Source of the DNA: Rutpela maculata
Lineage: Eukaryota > Arthropoda > Insecta > Coleoptera > Cerambycidae
DNA: 64,000 bases
Reading direction: 5' to 3'
Assembly (NCBI GenBank): GCA_936432065.2
Contig: OW386288.2
Coordinates: forward strand, 10,032,706-10,096,705
The notes beneath the pieces were generated by a model that saw only the letters and a list, made by a program, of their open reading frames with translations, ran no database searches and was not told the origin of the DNA. How positions within the stretch are numbered: position 1 is the first letter of the stretch; the number at the start of each line of letters is the position of its first letter. The translations under genes were made by a program, and so were the position numbers. This document shows positions 33,411 through 44,563 of this stretch, piece after piece.

Positions 33411-34305
33411 TTATACATATACAACGTGATTTACCATGATATGCGGAAAATAAAATGGTGTACTAGTCTTCAATGCGGGAAAGCTCCTCAAAATTTTAGA
33501 GTGTTCTGAGGTAATTTAGTATACTAAATTATATTATTAAAGAGAAGATACACTACTGTTATTGACTAGGTCAGTATTAGGGCGACGAACTTGAGAGGTC
33601 TACAAACGATCCATCCAACCAACCAACCAACCAACCAACCAACCAACCTTCTCGGTACACTTTGAAAATTGCCACGACAACTCATAAAAGTGAGCTGCTC
33701 TTCCAGCGTCTTCAAAGCGTACCGACAATGTTGGTTCCAGCAGTTTTACGAGTTCGCATGGCAATCTTCAAAGTGTACCGAGAAGGTCGGTTGGTTGGTT
33801 GAATCGTACTTTACTTGTGAAAGAACATATTGGAGTTCTTTACATTTCCTTAATTGGCATAAAAAGTGAAGCCGGTGAGTGCGGTCAAAGTGCCGCGTTT
33901 TTTGCTTTCGGTCGAACAATCAGGACACTGGCGTGTTATTGACGGGTTTAACTAAATATCTCTTATATCTAGTTATTGTTTCAAAATTCACTAGCATAGG
34001 GTGAATGTTTTTCGATTTATTTCGATTTATTTCGCTATTTTTGTAGTGTGATCTGATTAAAACCAAAAAGTCAGTTCTACTCTCTCCAGCTTTGTTGTCA
34101 GTAGTGTCAATTCCAAGTCTGATAAAGTGATATGGTTGTACCGCGTTACGTCAGATTGGTTAGTCATTGCGCCGCATTTCTACAAAAAAATAAGGTCATT
34201 TTTTTGGTCATTTTTTAAAAATTTTTCATTTTTTAAACTCCTTATGGTGGGGACAACCTACTGTTAAATTTTCCGCATGTCATGGTAGATCATGTTGTAT
34301 ACGAC
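33411..34305. repeat. Inverted-repeat segment with a CCAA microsatellite palindrome
   Basis: The outer arms (33411-33465 and 34250-34305) pair through ATATACAACGTGATTTACCA and ATATGCGGAAAAT with mismatches. Inside, a second palindrome at about 33612-33812 has (CCAA)9 at 33613-33648 on one side and GGTTGGTTGGTTG on the other, with TTCTCGGTACACTTTGAA arms. No coding support. The nested layout suggests a foldback within a foldback. Confidence 0.55.
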
Positions 34306-35984
34306 GTTACTATATATATATTCATGTTTTTTTAGGAGAATGTTGACAGTTTAAACTACTTAAACTTTGCATATTTTACAATTCTCAGTCCGTTTGCTAC
34401 ACTTGTAACACTCAATTAGCTAATAACAAACAACATAATAAGCTAATTCATTCAACTGATGTGTAAAAAATTTCCGCTTTCATTAAAAAACGGAATTTTC
34501 AACACAAAATCAGTTCCACAAAGCACTCACATTTATTCGTTCATGTGTAAAGTCGCAAATAAAAGGAAAGTGAATTATTTTAGAACACAAAGCGAGCCTC
34601 CCATTGTTCGGTGAAAATTTCATTTCTCTTTTGATGGTTATTATGTATTTTTAGCGCATTTACATTTACCTAAATAACCTAAATTATCACCGTTATTGAA
34701 TAATTCAGTGGAGATATTTAGAAAATGGGGTGCCAACCGCCGATGTGGAAACATTTTTAAATATCAATGATGTTTATTGAGCATTATGAATAAACGGCTG
34801 ACTTGAAATATTATGGCCTTTAAATATGCCACATTTCTGGAAGGATTATCATAATTATATAGCACCTGCCTGATGAACAGTTACTTTAATATTTGTTATA
34901 TAAATGGTGGTCCAAAATTGTCGATGTTTTTGTGGTCTGCTTTCAAATATTGGTTTGACGTTTCTCGAAACAGTCAACTTTATTATAACCAAGTAACATT
35001 TATCTTAATTTATGGTAACTTATTAGACTCTGATGCTGCTTTTTGCAATATTTTATTTTAATTATTAATATTTAAACATGGTTGATTACACGTTCTCTGA
35101 ATTTATAAATGTAATTTGGATAATGGTAGAATGTTCCGATAACGCTGCTGTAGCTGCTACCGTTTGGGTGGAAATTCAAGCTCAAGTTGGGAGGATTCGG
35201 GAAAAATTTCACCCTCCCCCCCGCTCATTATTTTTTTATTTTAGAAGGATTTTTTTTTATTGTGTTTCAGTTGAGAAATTCAAGCTTCAAGTTGGGAGAA
35301 AAATTTCACCCCCGCTTATCAATTTTCATTTTGGAGAAATTTTTTTTTACGGAGTTGGGAAAATTCCTCTAATGAGAGTTGGGAATTATTAACCTCCCCC
35401 CCCCCAAAAAAAACGACCCTAGCAACCCCCTGATAGTACCTGTTCCATTATCGAAAAACACAGAAATTATTACCTGAAGATATGCCAATATGATTTTAAT
35501 GAACTATTGCTTGAATGAATGCATAATACTCCTTTACGTAAAATTCTGTACACTGACAAGTCCTACACGACACGGCAGGGAATCTTTATTATTGGAATAT
35601 GCATTTCTGAGCTGTAAAAAATCCGAATGCAACATACAAACCAGACCTACCTTGCACTGACGAGAGCCAATAGCTCGAAACTGCAGTCTGCAAGTGGTGC
35701 GGAGTGACTGGCACGAAAGCTCCTTTGAGTAGGAATAAGTCTTTCGGCTGGTGTTTGTTGCAATCGAAACTTCGTTTTGTGGCATAGTATTGCACTTAAC
35801 GCGACCAAGCTTGTAATTTGTAATTCAGCGCTCGGTGCGCGGCGGGGCATTAGTCCGGAGAATAGCTGTTGGTTGCAGTCTAGTTTTTATCACTTATATA
35901 TTTAAGGAAATGTATAGAGGAGCTCGACAAAAATATTTCACTAGTAAATACAAACCCATTTTTAACACACTTTCAAAATAAATG
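34306..35984. other. Spacer with G/C-rich minisatellite-like units
   Basis: 35190-35410 holds two or three diverged units of the form TTTCACCCCCGCT plus CATTTTGGAGAAATTTTTT, also seen at 37.6 and 58.3 kb. 35570-35880 is GC-richer, with short overlapping frames on the minus strand and no recognisable protein; it could be an element promoter or a CpG-like patch. No gene is supported. Confidence 0.4.
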
Positions 35985-36273
35985 TATGGGCACCAACTCC
36001 AGGGAATCAGTTTGGTGAATATCATATTTTTCCTGGAAACTTAAATGGTGATATGTACTATGATTTTTTGGAAAACACTTTGCACTAATTTATTAGGTAA
36101 TATCCCACGGCGAATTTGTAGTATGTCGAATACCACTATATTAATATTCGTGGATTTTGAGCGTGTTTTCGACAGCCCCTCCCATGCTACCGTTTGGCAA
36201 ATACTGATGCAAAAGGAGTTCTGGACAAAATAATATACATCATAAAAGCTCTATAGACAAAAGCAAAATGTTA

Positions 36274-36831
36274 GTGTAACACCAAGGAGGTTGAATAAAT
36301 AAGGAGTCGCCATAAGAAGCAGAATGTGGCAGCACATTCCTCATTTTAGTATGATCGAAACGTCAACAAAACGCGACATGCATCTTGGTTTAATATTATT
36401 ATAAAATAAATGTTTTTGATAGAAAATAGTGTTTTTCTGTAGAAGCTGTACAAATCAAAGTAGTATCGCTAAGAAGAAATGTTTTGGAATCACTTTTCAT
36501 AGGTTAAAACATGTCTGTACTCAAAAGATATGTTGAAACTCTTTTCTATTTATTTTAGATTGTATTTTAGAGTATATTATATTATATTTGCTTGAAATGT
36601 GAAACCGTCATCTCATTCATTACTCTACTGGCTTGATATATGGTAGTGTCAATGTGTAAAGTCAACTAACATGTATCTCCTCAAATGCCGTATAAACTTT
36701 TTTTTAATCAGGACCTGGCGAGCCGTTCATGACAGTATGATCACAGGCCACGCCTTCTGCGGCCGTTTCTCACTGTAGGATATAAGCCCTATGGCTACTC
36801 CTTATTTATATTCTACCTCCATGTGTAACAC
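36274..36831. mobile_element. 558-bp Harbinger-like TIR element inside the LINE
   Basis: The ends are GTGTAACACCAAGGAGGTTG (left) and, in reverse complement, GTGTTACACATGGAGGTAGA (right), with similarity continuing through AATAAATAAGGAGT. TTA flanks both sides (36271-36273, 36832-36834). The LINE reading frame is in the same phase on both sides once one TTA copy and the element are disregarded, which supports the boundaries. A TTA duplication suggests PIF/Harbinger type. No transposase is visible. Confidence 0.8.
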
Positions 36832-37449
36832 TTAGCGAATGCAATAGTGAAGGGTTTGAAACACTTTCGGGGGTCCGACAAGGATGTGTACTTTCCCGAT
36901 TCTTCTTCAACATATCGTGCTATATCGTATTTTATCCAGAGTTAGCAATAATGCAGACGGTATACGCTGGACCCTAACTGGAATATGTAGACGATGTGTG
37001 CCTTTTGGGTCGTAGTTTCCAAGAAACCGCAATTCAATTGCTGATATTTCACGAAAATGCCGGCAAGATCGGCCTAAAATTCTACATAAAAAAACAAATG
37101 TATGAGAACCGATACAAGAAACAACGCCCCATTCCAAATGAGCCAAGCACAAATAGAAAATGTTGTCGAGGTAGTGTAACCACCAAGAGTGGGGGTGCAG
37201 ACAGTGGCATTCGGTACAGAATACGAAAAGCGCAAAAACTGTTTGCTTGGCCCAGTCTAGAGTTCCAGACAGTACTCCAACACAAACAAAATTACGAGTT
37301 TTTCAGTCTAACATAAAGTCAGTTTTATTACACGAGTGCGAAATTTGGAAAGTCACGAAGGTACTATCGCAAAAGCTGCAAGTCTTCTTCAACAAATGCT
37401 TATGAATTCATCGCACATTCGGGCCAGACCGCATTAGACATGATAACCT

Positions 37450-37840
37450 TCTACATCTAGCAGGGCCAAGGTATAAAACGTATAAAGTAGGCGACACTAG
37501 TGCCGCCTAGTGACGAGTTTGTGCCGCCCAGTACCACTCGGTTGTGCCGACGCGGCGGCACAAAAGCTGAAAATTAAAAATTTTCATTTTCGAAGTAAAA
37601 AAAAGTTTAATTTTACCTCTCCACTCATCAAAATTTTTTGAGATTTCTCCTCCCCCGCTCATTAATTTTTGAATTTGAAGAAAAAAAAAATCAGATTTTC
37701 TAGCTCATCAATTTTCATTTTCGAGGCAAATTTTTTTTTTCAATTTCTGACTACGGGCCTAAGTACGCATCATTTTCGAGTTCTAGTGCCGCCCAGTGAA
37801 AATTACTTAAAATATACTTTGAGCAGGGCAGAAGAAAATA
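37450..37840. mobile_element. Second insert in the LINE, with minisatellite-like core
   Basis: LINE coding is lost at about 37450 and regained near 37850. The insert has AGTGCCGCC-type words near both ends (37509-37535 and 37788-37797). Its core contains units of TTTTACCTCTCC...CTCATCAA plus TTTTCATTTTCGA and T runs, like those at 35.2 and 58.3 kb. Exact ends and target duplication are not resolved. Confidence 0.5.
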
Positions 37841-38364
37841 GATCCCACGGGGATTAAGAAAGGTAGGAAAACATGTCCAGACATGGAGAAGAATAGTGAC
37901 GGATGAATTATGGACAAACATGGAATGAAGCCAAAGCCCTTGCACAGAACAGAACCCGTTGATGTGTTTTTACTGAAGCCCTATGCTCCGCGGAGGAGCT
38001 AAACGACATTATACATCATTGCGAAGGAGAAGATAGAAGATGGTTAAACAACCACTACCATAATAGATGGATTGGTTGGGGTGCAAATGCACGGATTAAG
38101 TGGCCTGCTCGATCTCCTGACTTTACTTTGATTTTACTGCGTGGAGTTATTTAAAATAAAGAGTTTATAATACTCAAATTGAGACCATTGAACAGCTGAG
38201 AGAAAAAATTGATCACGAGTTTACGATGTTAGAGAATGATGCAGGAATTTTACACGGTATTCAACGTTCATAAAAAAACACAATTTCAATCGTCAATTTT
38301 ATGAAAATTTTAATAATCGATAATTAGCACTTTTTTACGTTTAATTTAATTATTTTATGTACTT

Positions 38365-38625
38365 AGAGAGGAGGGCGGTGGTGCGGTGAACGTAATTTCT
38401 TCTACATCGCTGAATCGATTAAAAAATTTTTTGATGAATTTTTAGAGACAACTTTTTAGACTGATACTAGGCTATTAAAAACTAAGGAAGGAAACTTTTT
38501 TTCTCGTGCGAAAATTAAAAAAAAAATTTTTTTGTTATCAAAGAATTTTTTCAATCGGTTCAGAGATGTAGGAGAAATTGTTGAATTACGAAATAATTTT
38601 CTTAAGCACGGCACCGCCACCCTTA
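38365..38625. mobile_element. Small foldback with GGCGGTG ends
   Basis: GGGCGGTGGTGCGGTG near 38372 and the complement of GGCGGTGCCGTGC near 38610 mark the two ends. CTACATC-CTGAA-CGATT and AAAATTTTTTGAT recur inverted between them. An imperfect hairpin of about 260 bp with no coding content. Confidence 0.6.
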
Positions 38626-39291
38626 ACATTTCAAAGCATTTTCTTGTTATCTATTTTCGGAAATAATTTGGTATGAGTACCTTTATTGGACATACTATCA
38701 ACCACAGAAATATAAGGAGACTATTTTTGACCACAGTGTATATTTAACGTGCAAAATTCTAGATTTATGCGGCGTCTCGGAAACTTTCACCTCATATAAT
38801 TCACCTACAAAAGATGTAAATTCAGGCACTACACCGAAGTGTTTAATAAAGAGATGGGACTAGAACTGTTGACAGGAGAAAGATATTTCATTTTCCCTCT
38901 CACCTACATCAACCCCGACTTTCACCGAAATTTTAAGTGCCTACATAATCCTTCGATTTAGGGTTCTTACGGTAATAGAAGTTTAGAAATAAAATGCGAG
39001 ATTGTTTCAGTCCTTAAATCTACACTTTCAATTAAATGCCTATTCTATAGATAAAATAATGCAAATTCTGTCAAAATTCCAGGGTTATTTAACCTAAGCC
39101 ATTCAATAGGTTATCTCATATATACAACTTACGGCCTTTTATTAGGCCACTTTACATAGTTATAAATATTTGTGGCAAGTTAAAAAAATTACGATTTATA
39201 ATAAAAATATTAAAATTGTAAGAAATACAAATCGTGTAAAAACAATGGAAGAATAAAAAATGTTTAGTTACTTTTTTAAAATGGTTAAAAT
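38626..39291. other. No gene seen
   Basis: AT-rich spacer. No repeat family or coding motif is recognised. Confidence 0.35.
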
Positions 39292-39549
39292 TTAGTTATT
39301 TAATATCGTTTGGTAGATGATTATAAAAGCTGATATATAACGAATTGTTCTCCGACTTACTATGGGTTTGATGAGGCTAGTACCTCTAGTAATATAATTA
39401 TATGAATCCGAATTTGTTGTGAAACATTTGAGGTGAGGTACGGTACCGGTTTCAATGGCGAGACCTCGATCGGCGAGGTTAAGGCACGCCGGGCGAGTCC
39501 AGCACTTGAAAGGGTGACAGTATCTCGTCCTGGCTAAGTGGAGTAGCAT
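39292..39549 (-). pseudogene. Possible LINE C-terminal tail fragment
   Basis: An 85-residue frame contains NYITRGTSLIKPIVSRRTIR and ends in ILNN. The pattern TRG...L..P..R followed by an N-rich end resembles the conserved C-terminal tail of CR1/jockey-like LINE proteins (TRG-L-VP-RTxxxxxSF-WNxLP). No RT motif is next to it, so this is a weak call. Confidence 0.35.
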
Positions 39550-39866
39550 TAGCTAAACTTCGCCAGGACGTTAATATAAATAAGGCAATTAAAATAAAAA
39601 TAAAAATTTGTTTTTATGAATTTCTAAGAAATGTTGGAAAATGTAAAGTGAAGGAAGTGGAATAATGCTCAATTCTTTGAATAAGGGTTTACAATGGTGT
39701 CTGGATCCTGCCCAAGGGCAGTTTTGGGAGGGGGATAACGATGGTAAATACCGCCCCCTCCCAAGCAAGAATCATCGGCGGCCGCGCCGGTGCAATTTTT
39801 TTTGCTCCCGTATTTGCGGGCGCCTCCCTGCATATAAAGATCAATTTAAAATAATATTTAACAATT
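39550..39866. other. No gene; GC-rich patch
   Basis: 39700-39830 is GC-rich (GGGAGGGGGATAACG, CGGCGGCCGCGCCGG). Its inverted words GGAGGGGG and CCCCCTCCC near 39728 and 39753 suggest a short hairpin from an old repeat. No coding support. Confidence 0.35.
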
Positions 39867-40557
39867 ACTTCCACATCCAGTGGAAGTATAGTAACAACAA
39901 AAAAAAAATTAAAATTTTTTATTGTTCAAATAGGCTTAGAATGTCATGAAACGTCGAGATTTCATGTTTGAGTGAAAAAAAAATTTCTGTCTGTGTGTCG
40001 GTCTGTAACTTTTTTTTGTGCGCACGTTTACTCTGGAACCGTTTGAGATACTGACTTGAAATTTGGTACACATATGTACTTTAACGAGATCTAGAACTAG
40101 ATTATATTTTCATCTTGTTCCGTCAAAGGGTTGGGGGGTAAATTGGGGTAAATTTGGAGTAAATAGGTAAATCAAGCAGGTAAGAGTTCATAAAATTGAT
40201 ATTTAGTATAGACAAGAGAAGCTAAGGTCTCAAAAAAAATTTGGCATTAGCCACCCCCATTACCACCTCCTTATTAAAGGGGATGAAAAAAAAATGTGAT
40301 TTAGTGTGTATACAAGAACCAGAAACCTCAAAATATTTTTTTACTTTATCCACCCCCCATTCCCACCCCCTGTCACCACCCCCACCCCACTACCGATGTG
40401 GGGGTATCGTTTTATGGGTTTTTGGGGTAGAAGATTTCAAATATTATATTATTAAAGTTCCATAAACAATTATTTCCAGATACAAAATTTTTTCGTTGTG
40501 TGACTTGGATAGAAAATCCGGTGGAAGTAGTGATTCCTTGGGCAGCGGTTTTTTTTA
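39867..40557 (+). mobile_element. Helentron/DINE-like element, copy 8 (full length)
   Basis: Well-kept family A copy, TT before ACTTCCACATCCAGTGGAAG and ending GGGCAGCGG plus T run. The inner end motif has a small deletion (CCGGTGGAAG instead of CCGGATGTGGAAG). The simple repeat reads GTCTGTGTGTCGGTCTG. Confidence 0.8.
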
Positions 40558-42232
40558 AGTTTCAATAGTTCTTTAATTCTTTGTTCATTTTGCATTTTTT
40601 ATCAGAATAAAATTTTATGTTTTTATCTATTAAATTAAAGATATTTTGGAATGTAGATACTAGTTACTAAACCCTTTCCCCCAGTATACTAGCCTAGAAA
40701 CGCCCTTGATCCTGCTCCTGAAATTATCCTTATAGCTTGTTTTTGCAATCTATACATGGTGCGCCACTGTAACTTTCTTATTTTTTAAGCAATGACCATG
40801 TTGGACACATCAAATAGTAGATAGAATTGAATAGGATTGTAGTGATTTAAAAAAAAAATTGGAAAAATTGTTAAGAAAGGAAACTTAATTTCCTTGAATA
40901 TTTTTTTACCTCGCCCTGTACATGAACTGTGTGAATGTTTTCTTATAATTATTTTAATTATCTTCAATTTATGTTATATTCGAAATTCTTTTTGGTTTTA
41001 GAGAAACAAATTAAAAACACCAAACTGAATTCTTTTAAAATAACTTTGAAAAGAATGTTAATAATAATTTTATGCTTTATTTGTAAATGACATATCATAA
41101 ACAATCTTTAAGGCAACAAAATAGCAACAAAAAACAAAAGGAATAAATATTTTTAAAAACAAGTTTTTATTAAAATATATTAAATAGGAAATTGAAAATT
41201 TTCTGCGGGTAAAATCATCCCTTTTTTCCCCTAAGGGGAGAAAACAGTAACACAGCTGATGTACAGGGTGAGATAAAAAAATATTCTTAACAGTTTTTCC
41301 AAAAATTTTGTTAAAAATTACTCTGTATGCACGTTTAAAGGTCTTAAAAATATCTACAATTTGATGTGCACAAACAACATGGTCGTCGCTTAAAAAATAA
41401 GAAAGTTACAAGTCTGGGGAGTTTTAAGTGCAAGATCGATGGCTTTGCGTCAAATATATTCGCAGTGGGCAGTCCCCGAGAGCAACGACTTAAGTTCGAC
41501 TGATTTTAAATTAAGGGGCCAATCAGATTTAGGCAAATCATTCAGCTTATCAGTATTTCGTAAGTTCACATCAAAGCTGCTCTATACCGGATCAAATAAG
41601 GCAAGACTGGTGCCGGGCAGCTTGATTGCGTTTAACAAGAGGAAGAAAAAGGGAAAAATTCGTGGAATCCAACGTGGGTTGATCAAAAACGCAGGTTTTA
41701 AGCTGTAGGTGTATCGCTCGATTGTGAGTTCGAATAACTAAACAATTTTAAACGTGCTTTTTATATACATGTGTATAAGAATATCAGAGCGAGGTAAGAC
41801 AGGTGTATTATACGAAAATAAAAGTTAATTTTTAATTTAAGTATAAAAAACTAGTTGAGCCTGTCGAAATAGCGATTTTTCACGATTACAATACTTCTCT
41901 TCGGTAAGCGAAGAATATAAAAAATTCGTAAAATTATTTGCAAAAATGTCTCCTTTCTATTTGACACCTTCTATTTGTTAATTATCTTATTATTTCAATG
42001 ATCACTTTGTGTATTTATTTCACCAAAATTGTATCGGATTTTCATCCTTGTCAACCACATTCCAGATATACTTTTTCTGTTCTATTTTATTAGTGTCCAA
42101 CTTGTACATTTTCTATTAAGATTTGCCAGGTCTCTCTATTGGCAATAGTGTGAACTACCTGTCAAGTATTATGTTTACCCATCAGGTAAGTTTTTAAACG
42201 TAGCACCAATGCCAACAGACAGACATACAAAT
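40558..42232. other. Spacer with one unrecognised 89-codon frame
   Basis: A plus-strand frame at 41439-41708 encodes a basic 89-residue peptide (FNKRKKKGKIRGIQRG segment) with no recognised family. The remainder is AT-rich. Words such as CAGGGTGAG near 41264 and GAGGTAAGACAG near 41794 are common repeat-end motifs but define no full element. Confidence 0.35.
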
Positions 42233-42806
42233 TAGGGTGGGTCGAAAAACATTTTTTTTTTCGAAACGCTTTAGAGCGGAAAAGTTGCCTATTGTAATAA
42301 AAAGAAAAACGCCATAAAGAAAATTAAAATCGGTTAAGCTCTTCCGTTCGCGCATCGTACTTAAAGTTTATAAAAAATTGCAAAAATCACGATATTTTTG
42401 TATTTTTTTTCTGTTAGTTAAAACTTTTAAAATAAACACGCTTTAGTTTTTTATGCTTGTTTTATGGTTTAAATAACCTAAATAAATTAAATTCTGATCA
42501 ATAATCTAATTTTATCCGTTCGCGCAACGTCTTAGAAAAAACAGAAATTTACCAATTTTTCGCAATTTTCACTGTGCAACTCTTCGCTCGTGTTCCCAGA
42601 ACAAAACAATCCAAAACTTACCACGAGTGGTTGCACGTTGAGTTCCACCCACCTCCTACCTAACCAACCATCCAATTGTTGAGTGTGGTATTTACATTAT
42701 ATTTACAACTATTTACAAACATTTTCCATAGGTAACACAGTAAGCCAAAGATATGAGTATTATGAGTAGGATTCTTTGGCTTACGGTGTTTTTTACTTTT
42801 TCTTTT

Positions 42807-43405
42807 TTATATCATTAAACACTTAAAGTCTGATTTTTTGGAGAAATGAGGCATAACCGATCTAGACTTCAGTGTTGCTCGGATATAGCCATCACCAGCT
42901 TCATGTCCACATACTTTATTCGAGGCCTCTCTCACAAATTTGACCACAGCCTGGGTGTGACAGGAAAACTTATATTTCTCTGTGGGTTTAGTGTCAGAAT
43001 TGTTGAGTGATTTAATATCATCTTCACTTAGGTCCCACAGCATTGGGGGAGGATACAACACACAAGAATTCTAATTCATAATTTCAGTGTAATCGGAAGC
43101 TTGAAAGTTTTATCTTCGGTGGTACGAAATGTCTAACAGTCTTCTTTTTTGGGACGGTTTGTCTTGCTTTTAAGATCCTTCTGTAACCAAGCTTCCGAAT
43201 ATGTTCTCTTTCATCGACAAGCATTACCAACAGAACATGCTCTGTGAGCGCAAAGAACGCATTTCGTTTTATTACTGGATCGACAACTTTAAGTAATTCG
43301 TCGGATAAATACCGTGATGTTTGGATTGCTTGAAAGACATATTTTGGTCCGTTCATCTTAAAATCATACATGCCTGTATGGTTTGCCATAAAAAGAGCAA
43401 ATATT
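42807..43405 (-). pseudogene. hAT-like transposase C-terminal fragment, left arm
   Basis: Read on the minus strand outward from the palindrome centre: GPKYVFQAIQTSRYL, VVDPVIKRNAFF, REHIRKLGYRRILKARQ, a break near 43080, then SCHTQAVVKFVREASNKVCG and DGYIRATLKSRSVMPHF ending at 42807. This is the C-terminal region of a protein family repeated in arthropod genomes (HIRELGxRRILKAR and CHTQAVExxVKLVxEAS signatures). The N-terminal catalytic part is absent. Placement between hAT-type ends suggests a transposase C-terminus; this is inference. One frame break separates the two blocks. Confidence 0.65.
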
Positions 43406-43410
43406 TTACT

Positions 43411-43972
43411 GACGGACCAAAGCAATCCAAACATCACGGTATTTATCCGATGAATTACGTAAAGTTGTCGATCCAGTAATAGAACGAAATGCGTTCTTTG
43501 CGCACCCAGAGAATGTTCTGTTGGCAATGCTTGTCGATGAAAGAGAACATATTCGGGAGCTTGGTTACAGAAGGATCTTAAAAGCAAGACAAATCATCCC
43601 AAAGAAGAAGACTGTTAGAAATTTCGTACCACCGAAGATAAACTTCAAGCTTCCGATTACACTGAAATTATTAATTAGAATTCTTGTGTGTGTTGTATCC
43701 TCCCCCAATGCTGCGGGACCTAACTGAAGATGATATTAAATCACTCATCAATTCTGACACTAAGCCCATCAGAGAAATATAAAAGTTTCCCTGTCACACC
43801 CTGGCTGTGGAGAGGTGCGTCAAACTTGTGACAGAGCCCTCGAATAAAGTATGTGAACATGAAGCTAGAGATGGCTATATCCGAGCAACACTAAAATCTA
43901 GATCGGTTTTGCCTCATTTCGCCAAAAAATCAGACTTTAAATGTGTACTAGATATAAAAAAGAAAAAGTAAA
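43411..43972 (+). pseudogene. hAT-like transposase C-terminal fragment, right arm
   Basis: Inverted copy of the left-arm fragment: SRYLSDELRKVVDPVIERNA, FFAHPENVLLAMLVDEREHI, RELGYRRILKARQIIPKKKT, a frame change near 43700, and then a degraded CHTLAVE...LVTEPSNKVC segment to about 43970. Some residues match the wider family better than the left arm (HPENVLLAML versus LTEHVLLVML), so the two arms have diverged since the inverted duplication. Not functional. Confidence 0.65.
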
Positions 43973-44220
43973 AAACACAGTAAGCCCAAGAATCCTACTC
44001 ATGGTACTCATATCTCTGTCTTACTGTGTTGTGTTACCTATGGAAAATGTTTGTAAATAATTGTAAATATAATTTTTCTGAAATCGATCGGCAATGTCTA
44101 CATTTTCGGCGCGATTTCAGATCGAAAAATGCACAATTCCAGTATTTTAGTCCGTTGTTAAGAAACTATCAGAAAACAGACCGGAAAAGATCCGTTGCCA
44201 AGCAACGATCAACAAAACCA

Positions 44221-44270
44221 TACGGGAATGTTACTTTCCCGGCCTAGGCCGGGAAAGTAACATTCCCGTA
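44221..44270. repeat. 50-bp perfect palindrome
   Basis: TACGGGAATGTTACTTTCCC, the self-complementary centre GGCCTAGGCC, and the exact complement of the first 20 bases. Pairing continues imperfectly into flanking AAAACC/GGTTTT. A hairpin with no loop spacer of this length is rare and would tend to extrude. Confidence 0.9.
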
Positions 44271-44430
44271 CGGTTTTTTATGTATATTTTAGACAGTAAA
44301 TAAATACACGCAGACAAATCAACTCACAATAAAATTGCATTTATTAGTAAGCAGTTAGATTGTAATGAAGAAATGTTATGTATTAATACAAATTCCTTAA
44401 TTTATAATATTGATTGTGATTTCAGAAAAA

Positions 44431-44563
44431 ATAGTATGTGTACTTCGGTGTGAAAGCACATTCCCGGACTTCGATGCTTGTTGGCCTCGGCTAGCGCCTC
44501 GGCCAACAATTTGCATCGTCGTCCGGGAATGTATTGCTTTCACACCTAAATACACAATATACT
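44431..44563. mobile_element. Hairpin MITE with TAGTAT ends
   Basis: Ends TAGTATGTGTACTTCGG and complement of TAGTATATTGTGTATTTAGG. Nested inverted words GGTGTGAAAGC, ATTCCCGGAC, GATGC and TTGGCC pair across a GCTAGC centre (44448-44546). The TAGTATGT end and the general plan resemble the hairpins in the 480-bp tandem units just downstream. Confidence 0.65.

Larger units (their letters stand above)
36120..38035 (+). pseudogene. LINE RT (RTE-like) nested in the transposase, itself interrupted
   Basis: ILIFVDFERVFDS (normally FxDFxxAFDS) opens at about 36150. The frame runs to a break at 36273 and resumes at 36835 with LSGVRQGCVLSRFFFNI, EYVDDVCLLG (about 36980-37010; YADD altered to YVDD, both Asp kept) and GLKFYIKKQMYENR. 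VLLHECEIWKVTK and LQVFFNKCL follow near 37330-37400. After a second insertion, VQTWRRIVTDELW and ALCSAEELN (about 37880-38010) mark the C-terminus. This is the GVRQGCVLSP / DYADDICLL type of LINE RT; the clade is uncertain. Several frameshifts are present. Confidence 0.75.
35985..38280 (+). pseudogene. DDE transposase remnant split by a LINE
   Basis: Two pieces of a Tc1/mariner-IS630-like DDE transposase lie on the same strand. 36018-36085 reads NQFGEYHIFPGNLNGDMYYD then FLENTL. About 38040-38160 reads WLNNHYHNRWIGWG and WPARSPDF (normally WPARSPDLTPLDFFLWG, where the Asp is catalytic), and a decayed tail ends near 38280. In intact relatives the NLNG-YxxFL segment comes shortly before the RWIGRGG-WPARSPD segment, so the roughly 1.9 kb between them is an insertion, namely the LINE described next. 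Confidence 0.65.

Noticed and set aside
35534..35850. A minus-strand gene with three overlapping frames of 67-83 codons
   Set aside because: Overlapping frames in a GC-richer patch without a shared protein motif are most likely due to low stop-codon density.
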